From NCBI GenBank assembly GCA_020444005.1, contig JAHLLU010000301.1, positions 1 to 15,649 on the forward strand: DNA of 15,649 nucleotides. Direction: 5' to 3'. Position 1 is the stretch's first letter, and each line of letters starts with the position of its first letter. The DNA comes from an archaeon. Its GTDB lineage: Archaea; Thermoproteota; Bathyarchaeia; TCS64. The notes under the pieces were generated by a model, which had not been told where the DNA came from, did not search any database, and saw only the letters and a program-made list of their open reading frames with translations. Shown piece after piece: positions 1 to 12,000 of the stretch. A program made the translations under genes and the position numbers.

Positions 1-3000
1 CCGACAACAACCTGACCCTCTCCGGAGGTTATAACAATATCTATGGCAACAATACTATAAATTACCAAGGGCTTTCCCCCCTGTCCGGTGACATCAGCGC
101 CGATCCTCTCTTTGTTGACACTTCTGCGGAAAATCTTCACCTGCAGTTGACCTCACCCTGTGTGGACGAAGGCCCTCCCAACCAGGAGGACTCTGACGGC
201 AGCCGGGCCGACATGGGAGCCTACGGAGGCCAGGGGCTCACCATCAATTCCGAACCCGGCAACCTCCAACCGAATACACCGGCCAACACCTCGCCCCTTG
301 CCGACGAAACCGAGGTCTCTCCGGCAACGGTGTTTGAGGCCACTGATTTTGACGATCCGGACCCAGGCGACAGCCAGGCCGCCTCCCTCTGGCAAATCAG
401 AGCTGCTGCAGGCAGTTATGCCGAGCCAGTCTATGATTCCGGCGATGACTTTCGCCACCTCTCCTCTCTCGCACTTCCCTGGGGGATCCTGGCGGGGGAC
501 GAGTCATATTGCTGGCGGGTAAGGTATAAGGATGACCGTGGCGGCTGGTCTGCTTTTTCCCCGGAAACCTGTTTCACGACCCTGGCTGACAACGAGCCGC
601 CTGAAACCATTATCCGCTCAGGTCCGACCGAGGGCGGAGCAACCGGCAGCCCTTTTGTTCTCGCCTGGACAGGAGAGGACAACATCCCTCTAGGTCTCAC
701 CTTCAGCTATCAGCTGGACAACGGTCCCTGGTCTACGTACACTCCGCTGACCTGGGCTCTCTTTGATCTGGCGGATGGCCCCCACAGCCTTGGGGTCACA
801 AGCAGGGATCAGCAAGGCAACATTGATCCAAGCCCGGCCCTTCGCAGTTTCACGGTCGACACCCTTGCCCCGGAGATCAGTACAGTCACTGTTAACGAAA
901 TAAGCTCTTTCAGCGCCGAAATCTGCTGGCAGACCAATGAACCGGCAGACTCCCTGGTTGAGTATGGCACGGAGGAGTATTATGGCCAGTTCAGTTCGCT
1001 TGATCCTGAACTTGTCACTGATCACTGTCTGCCCCTTTACGAGCTTGCAGCGGACAGCACTTACCATTTTCGGGTGGGCTCAAGCGACAGTACCGGCAAC
1101 GCGGCCTGGTCGGATGATTTTCTTTTCACCACCCTGGCCATGAATGGCGATGACCTTGAAGGTCCGGAGATTGTCACCGTGGAATCGGACGGACTGCCCC
1201 TTGCTGATGCCAGCCTGTTCAGCAGCGCTCCCGTCATCGGCGTCAACGCCGTGGACCCCTCGGGTGTTGAACGAATCGAGTTTGTCCTGGACGGCAGCCT
1301 CATCCACACAGAGTATCAGGGGTCTCCCTTCTTCCTCTGGTCCTTTAATATCAGCTCCATAAACGACGGAGACCATGTTCTCGCCATCAACGCCTTTGAC
1401 CGGCTCGGCAACAGCAGCTCCAAGCTCTATGACATCCATATCCAACTCGCGCCTCCAGCCGCGCCAGTCATCAGCGCCCCGGTGAACGGCCAGAGCTTTA
1501 AGTTGGCTGATATCAATGTGTCCGGGAGCGGCGAGCCCTTTTCCGAGGTCTTCATCCTTGTAAACGCTATCCCGGCAGCAGGCCCACTTTCCCTTGATAG
1601 CAGCGGAATGTTCACGACCTCCATCACCTTGAGCGAGGGGGTGAATATCCTGGAAGCCACTACCCAGAATCGAGCCGGTTCAAGCCCCAAATCAAGTCCG
1701 GTACAGGTGGACTATGACACCGGTCCTCCCGCTTCACCCGCATTCTTCACCCTCCGTGCCAAGGCTGGTGGGCTCATCTCTTTAAGCTGGCAGGAACCGG
1801 CAGGTGAGATCCCGGCACGCTATAAGGTCTACCGCAGTGAGACTTCTTTCACGGATCCAACCCAGGCCTCCTGCCTCACTCCTTTTGGGCTGGACCGACT
1901 CTACCTTGATGACATCCCGGCGAGCGATGGCCTTTATTACTACGGCGTGACGTCCCTTGATCTGGCGGGTAACGAAAGCGATCTGTCCGTGGTGCGCGAC
2001 GCCGCTTCCGACCGCCAGGGTCCAACCCTGCTGACCATTGATTACAGTCCGGAGGGGCCCAGTGAGGGCAGCCGTTTTGCCCCGGGACAGGTGGGGGTCA
2101 TTCTCACCTTCAGCGAACAGCTTGCCGCCGCCCCCATCCTCAAGCTGGTCCTGGCCAACGGCTCCCTGCTGCCGGTCAGTCTTGCTCCTGCAGGCAACAA
2201 TGCCTTCAGCGGCTCCTTTGATATCAGCCCGGGCACCCTATCGGGTAGCGCCAACTGGCACTACTACGGCACCGATCTTCTGGGCAACAGCTCAACCCTC
2301 ATCAGCGCCCCGGCCGCATTGACAATTGATACCGACGGTCCGTCGGTAAGCTCCCTGGAATTTATTCCCCAGGCCCCCTTTCATAATGATCCGGCAAGCC
2401 CCCTCCTCGTGAGCGTCAATATGAACCTGGACCAGGAAGTGGAGGAGGGCAGCGTTCCCGAGCTGAATTACAAGTTTGCCGACAACAGCGGGCCGTATCC
2501 TGTCAACCTCACGCCTGATACCGAAAATCCATTCCTCTGGCTTGGAAATTTTTCCCTGCCTGCCACGGCCGGTGAAACGAGCGGTGATTATGTTGATTTT
2601 ACCTTTCAGGCCACCGATGATCTGGGCAATTCAGGCTCGGACTTTCTCTGTGCCCGCCGTTACGAGGTCTATCAGGGAGATCTGCCCCCCCTGGCCATTC
2701 CCGATGGACTGAACGCCCAAGCCCTGGCCGGCGGCAAGGTGCGATTAAGCTGGAACGAGGTTGCGGATGCGGCCGGCTACCAGCTTTACCGCCAGGCGCC
2801 GGGAGAGGGAGACCTCAGTCCTCTGGGCGGGATAGTAAGCGAAACCCTTTATGAGGAAATCCCGGGACCGGACGGTCTTTACAGCTATAGCGTGGCCAGT
2901 GTCCGCCAGATTAACGATGAAACCGCTGTGAGCGCCCAGTGCCCCCAGGTCAGCGTCACCGCTGATTCTATCCCCCCGAATCCGCCCACAAATCTCCAGG

Positions 3001-6000
3001 TGGAACTGACCGGCAGCGGCATCAGCGCTTCCTGGCAGATGGCTCAGGGAGAGGTGCCGACCGCTTACAGGCTTTACCGTGATGACAGCCCCATTGGCAA
3101 GGTTACAGGGCTTGCCCCCATTATAGATAACATCGCCACCCTTTCCGCCCTGGACAGAGAGCCGGGCCTGAGCGATCACTATTACGCGGTAACAGCTATT
3201 GACAGCGCCGGCAACGAATCAGCCCCTTCGATCAATGCCTTTTTTGAGGCGGATCTTATGCCGGTGACGAGTCTTGTTGTTCGTCTTGAGGAAAACGGTC
3301 TGCCCCAGCTCAGCTGGTCCCATCCGGGCGGGGATGTCATTGGCTTTCGTGTCTACGAAATAAACGGCCAGGACGGGGAACTCCTGCACGAAGAACTTCT
3401 GACGGAACCCTCGTTCACCCATACCGGCTACAACAATGTACGCACGGTTTTTGAGGTGGTTGCCGTGGACAGCGATGATATGGAGAGCCTGCCCTGCCGG
3501 GTTGTCCTTCCCGCTCTTGAGGCGGCACTCTCCGCGGAGAGCGTCCTCTACCGCGGACTCATCAACCGTATCACGCTGGAGGTGACCAATTTAGACCCAA
3601 CCGAACCGGTTGACATCGACCAGTTGACACTTCGAGTGGCCGGACAGGAACGGCAAAGTCCGGGGGCGACAATCGAGCCCGGCTCTGAAACGGCTTTTGA
3701 TCTGCTTCTGGCTGGTCAAGCGGACTGGCAGCAGGAAGAAAGCTATACCCTTACCCTCCTGACCGGAGGTGAAAGCGGCGGCACGGCGGAAATCGTCCTC
3801 AGTGGTACGATACCTGTGGAGGACCGGGGACTTTCCGTGGAGATATTAAATGAAGAGCTTATCCGCGGAGGCACCGGAGGTTTCAGCTTTGCCTTGCACA
3901 ATACTGGCGAGGAGGCCATCGAACTGGTCACCGCCATGGGGCAGGGGACTTTGCCCACACCGGATATCCGCTTCCACCTGTTGGACAGCGAAGAAAACAT
4001 CCTGGCCTCTGCCGATTTTCTCCAGGTCCTGGGCAGCGTCATCACCCGAGCCGACGGTGTCACCGTGGTGAGACTCCTGCCGGACGCCTCTTTTCTAAGT
4101 GACCCGGTCAGCATGCTTATTCCCCTTTCTGCGCCGGATGAGGTGAAAATTCGCCTGCAGATCGACCAAGTGACCCATTACGATTCCCTGCCCGAAAGTG
4201 CAGACATCCGCTCTCTTAGTGACACAGACGTCCCCCTGTCCGGACCTGGGGCTGAGGTGGTTGAGTCGCGCAGCCTCAAAGACACCTCCTATGCCCCTGT
4301 GGTAACCGAAGTTACTCCCTCCTCACTGATTAATAACGGCGAAAATACCATTACCATAAAGGGCCAGGCCCTGAACAGTGAGAGCGGCGAACCCCTCGTT
4401 CTCGTACCAGTGCGGCTGGCGGTGGGCACAAGTTCCTCCCTTCGTACCCTGACGGTCTACACCGACGATGACGGTCTGTTCAGCAGCAGCTACCTGCCCC
4501 TTGCAAACGAAAAGGGATCTGCTTCGGTCTGCGCCACCCATCCTTCGGTCAGTGACCGCTGCCGCCAGGGGAGCTTTTATCTGACCAACCTGGAATTGAG
4601 CCCTTATCAGGCCCAGGTTGATGCGATTCGCAATCTGAGCCGGCAGATTTCACTTGATTTCTCTTATGCAGGACAGGAGACACTCCACGATCTCACCCTG
4701 ATCTACGACCCCACCCTGCAGCCGGATGGCATTTTAACGGAAGGCATCAGTATCGGCAATATCACTTCCCTTGGCGATGTGGCCCCCGGAGAAAAGGGCA
4801 AACTCTCCTTTACCTTCAGCGGCAGCGACACGGCGCCTGATTCCGGCCGCATCATCCTGGCTGCAGTAAGCGATGAAACACCAGCATCCCATCTTAAACT
4901 TTTTACACTCTCCTATGGCCTGACCACCGGCCAGGCCGTGCTCACTCCCGACCAGCCTGAAATATTCACAGGCGTTCATCCGGGCGAGACAATGAGCGAG
5001 CGCTTGCTTCTAGAAAACAGGGGAGGAGAGGGAGCGGAAAATGTCCTGGTGGAGCTTCTGCCCCCGGACGGTTCCCCCGTCCTTGACTGGATACAGCTCA
5101 TCAGCCCCGCCGCCTTAGGTACCCTTGATTCCGGCCAGGCCAGGGATATCACTATCTCCGTCCAGCCGGACAGTACGGTGGCCCACGCTCTCTATGAGTA
5201 CCGGGTCAGAATCAGCAGTTCAAGTCAGGCTGCCCTGGAAATACCTCTCTATGTGACGGTAAGTTCCTCGGAAACCGGTTCCGCCCGGATCTATGCCTAT
5301 GACCCCTATGTTTTGAAGGACGACGGCCAGGGCGGCGTCATCCAGGGACTGGACGGGGCCAGGGTTGTTCTTCAGCACGCCACTGCCTACACCCTGACCT
5401 ATGAAGGGCTTACCGACAGTATGGGTAACTGCGATTTCAGCCAACTTCCCATAGGGCGCTACAACTACACGGTATCCGCTTCGGAGCATCATTCCAGCTC
5501 CGGCACCCTGCTGGTCAAACCGGGGATCACCGTCCGTCGTGAGATTTATCTCGAGGTGGCTGCCGTGCACATCGAGTGGTCCGTTGTACCTACTACAATA
5601 GAGGATCGCTATGAAATAAAACTTGAGACCACCTACCAGACCGATGTGCCGGAACCGGTCATGATCATCACCCCCGCCTCCCTGACTATCCCCGACATGG
5701 TGGCTGGAGAACGCTTTTTCGGGGAATACGAGATCACCAATCACGGCCTGGTCACCGCCAAAAAATGCGATTTTTACGCCAATACCGACGATGCGGATTT
5801 TTTAATAGAACTTCTGGGAGAGATGCCGGAAGAAATGGGGGCCGGAGAAACGGTAGTCATCCCCTTCCGTATCAGTCGACTTTCAGAAAGCACTGCCACC
5901 CAGGTTTCCTTGAGCCTGGACAGCCAGGCTGCAGACACAACAAGCAGCAATGGCCGAGCCTGCGTCCCCTATTGCTATAATCCCTGCCCCTGGGATGAAC

Positions 6001-9000
6001 GATTTGAGCGCTGCTCCTCGCGCTGCAGCAATATCAGCGGCTTTGTTGGCAAAGGCTCTATGGGCGATCCCTCCAATCCCAGCAGCGGAGTGCCTCCTGA
6101 TATTGATCACACCGTGGCCGGAGGCGGAACCATCAGCGGCCTGCCCACCCGGATCGGCGGCTTCGAGTGCCTGGAAAGCCTTTTTTGTCCGCCTGATCCG
6201 GCCTGCGGCTCAAGCGACCCATCCGCTTCGGAGGTGGATCTGGTCAACCGGGAATACACCACCGAGGAGACCGATCTTGAGCTCATGGTCTCAGGTCTGC
6301 CGATCAAGGTCTCCCGGCGTTACGCCAATAACCAGTGGACCTTCAACTTCTTCCGGGAACGCCTTAATCTCACCATGGACAATGCCGTCACGAGCGGCGG
6401 CATCTCCTCGGTCTCCATCGATAACCTGCCATTCAACCGGGTGGCGGTGATGACGGCAGACGAGTATTTCAACGAAAGTACCCAGAGCGATGAAGGGGAG
6501 GAGCCCACCGTCTATGGGGAGAACTACGCCTTTGCCGCCCGTGATTTCGCCATCCGCACCGTGGGGGGCTACTGGGATGCCACCGATCCCACGGATAAGG
6601 AATACTTCTGGGAAGGCTTTCACCTGGACAGCCGCAAGGGCTATGAAAAGGACTTTGACAAGTATGGCCGCATCACCTCCTACGGCGATTTGAACGGCAA
6701 CCAGGTCACCCTGGCCTGGGAGGAGGCCCAGGGCGGCAATCTCCTGGGGATATTCGACCCGACCGGCCGCCAGGTCCTCTGGTATGAGTACGACAACGAC
6801 GGCTATATTACCGCGATTCAAGACCTCAGCGGCCGCCGGGTGGAGTACGCCTACACGGATGGCAAACTGATCGCCATGACCGATGTCCGTGGCGGGATCT
6901 GGACTTACAACTATAACGGGGAGGGTAAATTGATCTCCAAAACCGACCCTGAGAACCGCACCTATACCATTGAATATAACAGCGGCGGCGATCTGCAGTC
7001 TGTGAAAGACGAAGAGGGGCAGGGCCGGGAGTACAGCTACAGCCTGGATGAGTCGAGCCTGGAGCGGGTGGCCACGGTGGTCAATCCCTCCGGCCTCATG
7101 CGGGAAGTGGCCTTTGACAACAAGGGGCGGGTGATCAGGAAATCATTCAACCAGAAAAATGCCACCGACTTCATCCAGAGTGACCAGTCCCTTACCGTGG
7201 CTCCGGAGGACGAGATCGAAGAGAAGAAAATGGAATTTGACGAGTGGGGTAATCTTACCCGTCTCATCCATCCGGACGGCACCATGATCCGGGCCGAGTA
7301 TCATCAGCGGACCGGAGCTCTGAAACGGCTTATCAACGAACGGGGAGTGGAGACCCTTTCCGAATTCGACGAACGCGGCAACAAAACCGCCACTATCGAG
7401 GCAAAGGGAACCGGGGTGGAACGCCGCACCGAATATACCTATGACGAGCGTGGCAATCTTCTCACCATCACCAAGCCGGTCGGGGCGGTGGTCAGCTTTA
7501 TCTATGACGAATTCGGCAACGTCATCCGGCGTACCGATGCCATGGGCGGGGTGGAGGAGTTTTCCTACGATGCCCTTAACCGTATGACGGTCTTTAAAGA
7601 CGCCAGGGGGCATGAGTTTGAATACGGCTATGACGCGGCAGGCAATGTCATTTCCATCACCAACCCACTCGGTTACACGGTGCAGCGTGAGTTTGACGGG
7701 GTTGGCAACCTCACCGCCGTGGTCAATGAGAACAACAAGCGAACCGAATTCAGCTATGACCAGCACAATCGCATCACCCTTATCACCGATGCACTGGGCA
7801 AAACGATCTCTTTTGTCTACGACGCCGAAGGAAACCTGGTGCAGCGTGTTGACCAGAATTCCAATGTCCAGGAGATGTCTTACGATATCGAAGGGAACCT
7901 GACCAGCGTCACGGATCCTGAAAACAACACCACAACCTTTGTCTATACCTTTTCCGAGGCCACGGATTGTTCAAGCTGCGAAAATGATGAAAACCGCAAG
8001 TTTCCCATCAGTATTCATTATCCAACCTACAGCGAGAAATATGAATACAATCACCGGGGCCAGATTACCCGGAAAACGCAAGTTGTGGACGAAATAACAA
8101 GTTACGTCTGGGTCTACACCTATGACGGGGCGGGCAACCTCACCCAGGAGATCGATCCGGAGCACCATTACACAAGCTATGTCTACGATGCCTTGAACCG
8201 GCTCGTGCAGATAACCGATCCCCTGGGCCAGGTCACACGTTACGACTATGACGCCCGCGACAACCTTACCAGCGAAATCGATCCGGCCGGGCTCATCACC
8301 ACCTATGGCTACGATCTGAACAATCGGCTCATCTCGGAAACACGTCCCGGCATCAATCCCGTGAGCTATGAGTATGATCCGGCCGGCAATATGACGAAAC
8401 AGATAGCGACTAACGGCCAGGAAACCACCTACCAGCATGACGCACTCAACCGGCTCATCCTCTCCACTGATCCCCTGGGCAACCAGATCAGCTACGAGTA
8501 TGATCCGGTAGGGCATCTGCTCAAGGAGAGCTATCCGGACGGCAGCGTCAGCCAGCATGTCTACGATGATCTGGGCCGGGAGACCCGGACAATTGATGCC
8601 AGCGGTGCCTCTGTGGTTAAAGTCTATGACAATGCCGGCAATGTTATCTCCATGACGGACAAGGCGGGAAACACCTGGCTCTATGCCTATGACGGTTTAA
8701 ATCGCCTGACGGTCACCACCAGCCCCTATCCGGCCACGGACACGCAGATCTACGAGGGGCCCTGGCTTCGGAAAAGCATTGACTTCAACGGCAAGATCGT
8801 CCTTTTCGAGCGGGACGGCCTGGGGCGGGTGACAAAAGAAGTCCACAAAATGAATGACTCTGCTGACACAGCAGATGACGACGACCTGATTGTGGTCTAC
8901 CATCATAATTTCCGGGGCCAGTGGACGGAAAAAACAGACCCTCTCAGCCGCACCACTACAAGAATTTTCGATCCCCTTGGACGGGAGACCTGCACCGTTT

Positions 9001-12000
9001 ATCCGGACGGGCGAAACTTTACGAAAAGTTATACCGCCTCCGGCCAATTACAGACCACCCTTGACGAAAACGGCAAGCCGACTATATACGCCTACAACGA
9101 ATTTGACCAACTTATCGAAATTAACGATCCCATCTCTCTCCTGGAAAAATTCACCTATGACAACGCCGGGTTCAAGATCAGCCGCGAGGATAGTCTTGGT
9201 CGGAAATGGGAATACAGCTATGACGAAATGGGGCGGCTCAAAGACGAGAAAGATCCCTCCGCTGCGGTCAGCACCACCACCTATAACAGCTTCGGCAATG
9301 TAGTTAGTTATGGAGATCGAAAAGGCAATACAACCATATTAGACTATGATGCACTGGGCAGACTTGCTAGCGTCCAGGATGGAACCGGTTTAATAAAAAG
9401 CTACACATACGATGGAGCCGGCCGTCTCAGCACCTTGACCGACGGGAACGGCAATACCACCTCTTATGACTATGATGCATTGGGCAACAACAGCCGGATC
9501 ACCTATGCCGACACCACCACGGAAGAGTTTGTCCATGATGCCATGGGTAGTGTGGTCAAGAAAAAGCTGAGGGATGGCTCCTGGATCGATTACGGGTATG
9601 ACGATATCTACCGCCATACCCTCATAGACTATCCCGGAACTGATGAGGATGCCTCATTCTCCTATGATAAGGGAAGCAGACTTGTCTCGGCTGCAAACGC
9701 ATCCAGCGATATCATTTTTACCTATGATATTATGAATCGCCTGGCAAGCGTCAACCAGGACGGGAGAACTCTGACCTATGAACATGACGATAGCCTTCGA
9801 ACCACCACGGTCACTTATCCCTCTGGACATAGTATTGTCCAGAGCCGGGATCTGCGAGGAAGAATCGTCAGGATCGACAAAGACGGCACGGAAGTCCTGA
9901 ACCAGTCCTTTGACGGCGCCGACAGTCTCGTGAACAGAACCCTGCTGACTGAAGTGGATGTTTCCTTGACTTATGACAATCTTGGGCGGGTCAGGGCAAT
10001 GACCTACTCCCGGAACGGTACTCTTCTGGCAGGTTTATCGTACCATTATGATGCAGAGGGAAACCTCGTAAGCTCGAAACGACTCCATGACCTCCAACAC
10101 TCCCAGACCTTCACCTATGATGCCGGCAATCGATTGGAAGGCTGGCTGGAAGGTGAACTGGATGAGTTTGACTCAATCCCTCTGCCCCAGAAAACCGTCA
10201 TCTATCAGCTTGATCAGTCCGGTAACCGACTCAGCCTTACTGAAAACGGCAGCACGGAAAACCGTCTTGTCAATGAACTGAACCAGTATGTAGAGATCGA
10301 CGGGCAGGCAATCCTTTACGATGTCAACGGCAACCTCATAGATGACGGAATAAACACCTATGAATACACAGTGGCCGGTCAATTAAAACGAATTGTCAGA
10401 AAAAGCGACCAGCAAATACTGGCTGAATATGCATACAATCCATTTTTCCGTCGCGTGTCCGCAACTATCGATACAAACAACAGGGAATACGTCTATGAGG
10501 GCGATCATATTGTTGAAGAATACCATGATTTTACTCTTGCATCCTCCTACTTTTACGGGGGCAGTTTGGATGACTTGCTGCTCATGTCACAGGGCGCTCA
10601 AGATTACCTGTATCTAACCGACCGCCTCGGTTCGATACAGGCAGTGACCGATGCCAGCGGAACCATCATCGAACAGTACCGCTACTCCCCCCTCGGCGAA
10701 CCGGAAATTCTGGATGCAGCTCTGCAGCCTATGGCCTCTTCGGCAATCGGCAACCTCTACATGTTTGCCACTAAAAGATGGGATGAGGAGTCCCAGAGCT
10801 ATGATTCCCGACGCAGGCAGTACCATCCTGGCCTGGGACGCTTCCTTCAGCCGGATTCTCTGGGGTATGTGGACTCCATGAACCTTTACCAGTATGCTCA
10901 GCATAATCCCCTCAAATGGATCGACCCCTTGGGTGAAAACAGTATCCTGGCTCAGGGAATTGAAGGCTATATCTATCAAGACGAACCCCAGAGAAACGCT
11001 ACTCTGCAGGCCCTGGATGCGCTGCACCGACAAGGCACTCTCAGCGACATGCAGCATCAGGCCCTCACCATGATGGTCAACTGCCAGCATGATTTTCAGA
11101 CCGGCATCAGGGTAGGCGGCATCGAATGGACCGCCGACACCCTGCAGGCCCTTGGCCAGCTCAACTGGCAGAATGTGCCCGGCATGCTCAGTCAACTTGC
11201 CAAACTGGAAACTTGGGGCGGCATGCTTCATGATCTTCTCCGGACCCCTTGCAAGGCTATCCAGTGTGTCGAGGAGCTGAACCGTAAAATCGGGGACGGC
11301 GACTGCTACGGCTCAGGCAGACTCGGCTCGCGCATGGCCATTGAAACGGCGGTCTTTGTTGACTCCATGGTGCCACTGGGCAGAGCGGGCAAAACTGGTA
11401 TGACTGCAGCTAAAAAAGCATTTGCAAAAGCGAAACGACCGAAAGTGGATGCTGCGACTATTGTCACAAAATATCGGATGAATCCCAAATATTTCCAGGC
11501 AATTGATGATGTGGTGACGGAATATGCCGCAGAGGGACGTAAGCTGGAGATCAGCGTTTATCAGGGCAGACCCTCGGATCCATTCAATCAGATGCGAGCC
11601 GAATCAAAAGGGATAAAACCAAAGCCAAAGGGTGTGACGAATAAATCAGGCCCCGATGGCATAGCTAGAGACAATATAGGGAATGAATATGTCACCGATG
11701 TGGATCCTCATCTCATGCTCATTGACGGCAAGCCGCCTACTTTGAGGGAATTTCATGAAATTCGGACTCGCCTCAAGGCCAAAGGCCTTGATTTACAGCA
11801 TGCCGACCATGCCAATATCCAGAAAGGGACAAATATTGTCGAACAATATGAAATCGGTCTGCCCGATAAAAAAGCGACCTATTTTGGTCCGGACGGCATA
11901 GGGATAAAATCAAAGGCTGAGGTGAAGCGGGATATTCAAAAATGGTCCCCGGATTATTATGACATCCAGACCAACCCCCAGAGAAGACAGATGGTGAAGG

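Noticed and set aside
147..149. TTG as the start codon of the giant gene
   Set aside because: The 48 codons before it in the same frame are open and encode a typical beta-helix end, there is no Shine-Dalgarno in front of it, and the TTG falls inside the conserved L-x-SPC exit motif.
5220..5744. 174-codon minus-strand open frame
   Set aside because: It is a shadow of the carboxypeptidase-regulatory-like and CARDB-like region of the giant protein and has no independent start signals.
6640..10600. Regular repeats as a possible CRISPR array or DNA tandem repeat
   Set aside because: The period is about 60-66 bases, in frame and conserved only at protein level (YD repeats); there are no identical direct repeats with unique spacers.
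10935..11440. First half of the tip as the toxin domain itself, e.g. a pre-toxin or pore-forming segment
   Set aside because: It has one weak hydrophobic stretch and no catalytic pattern, and keeps the composition of the RHS backbone; it reads better as a linker.
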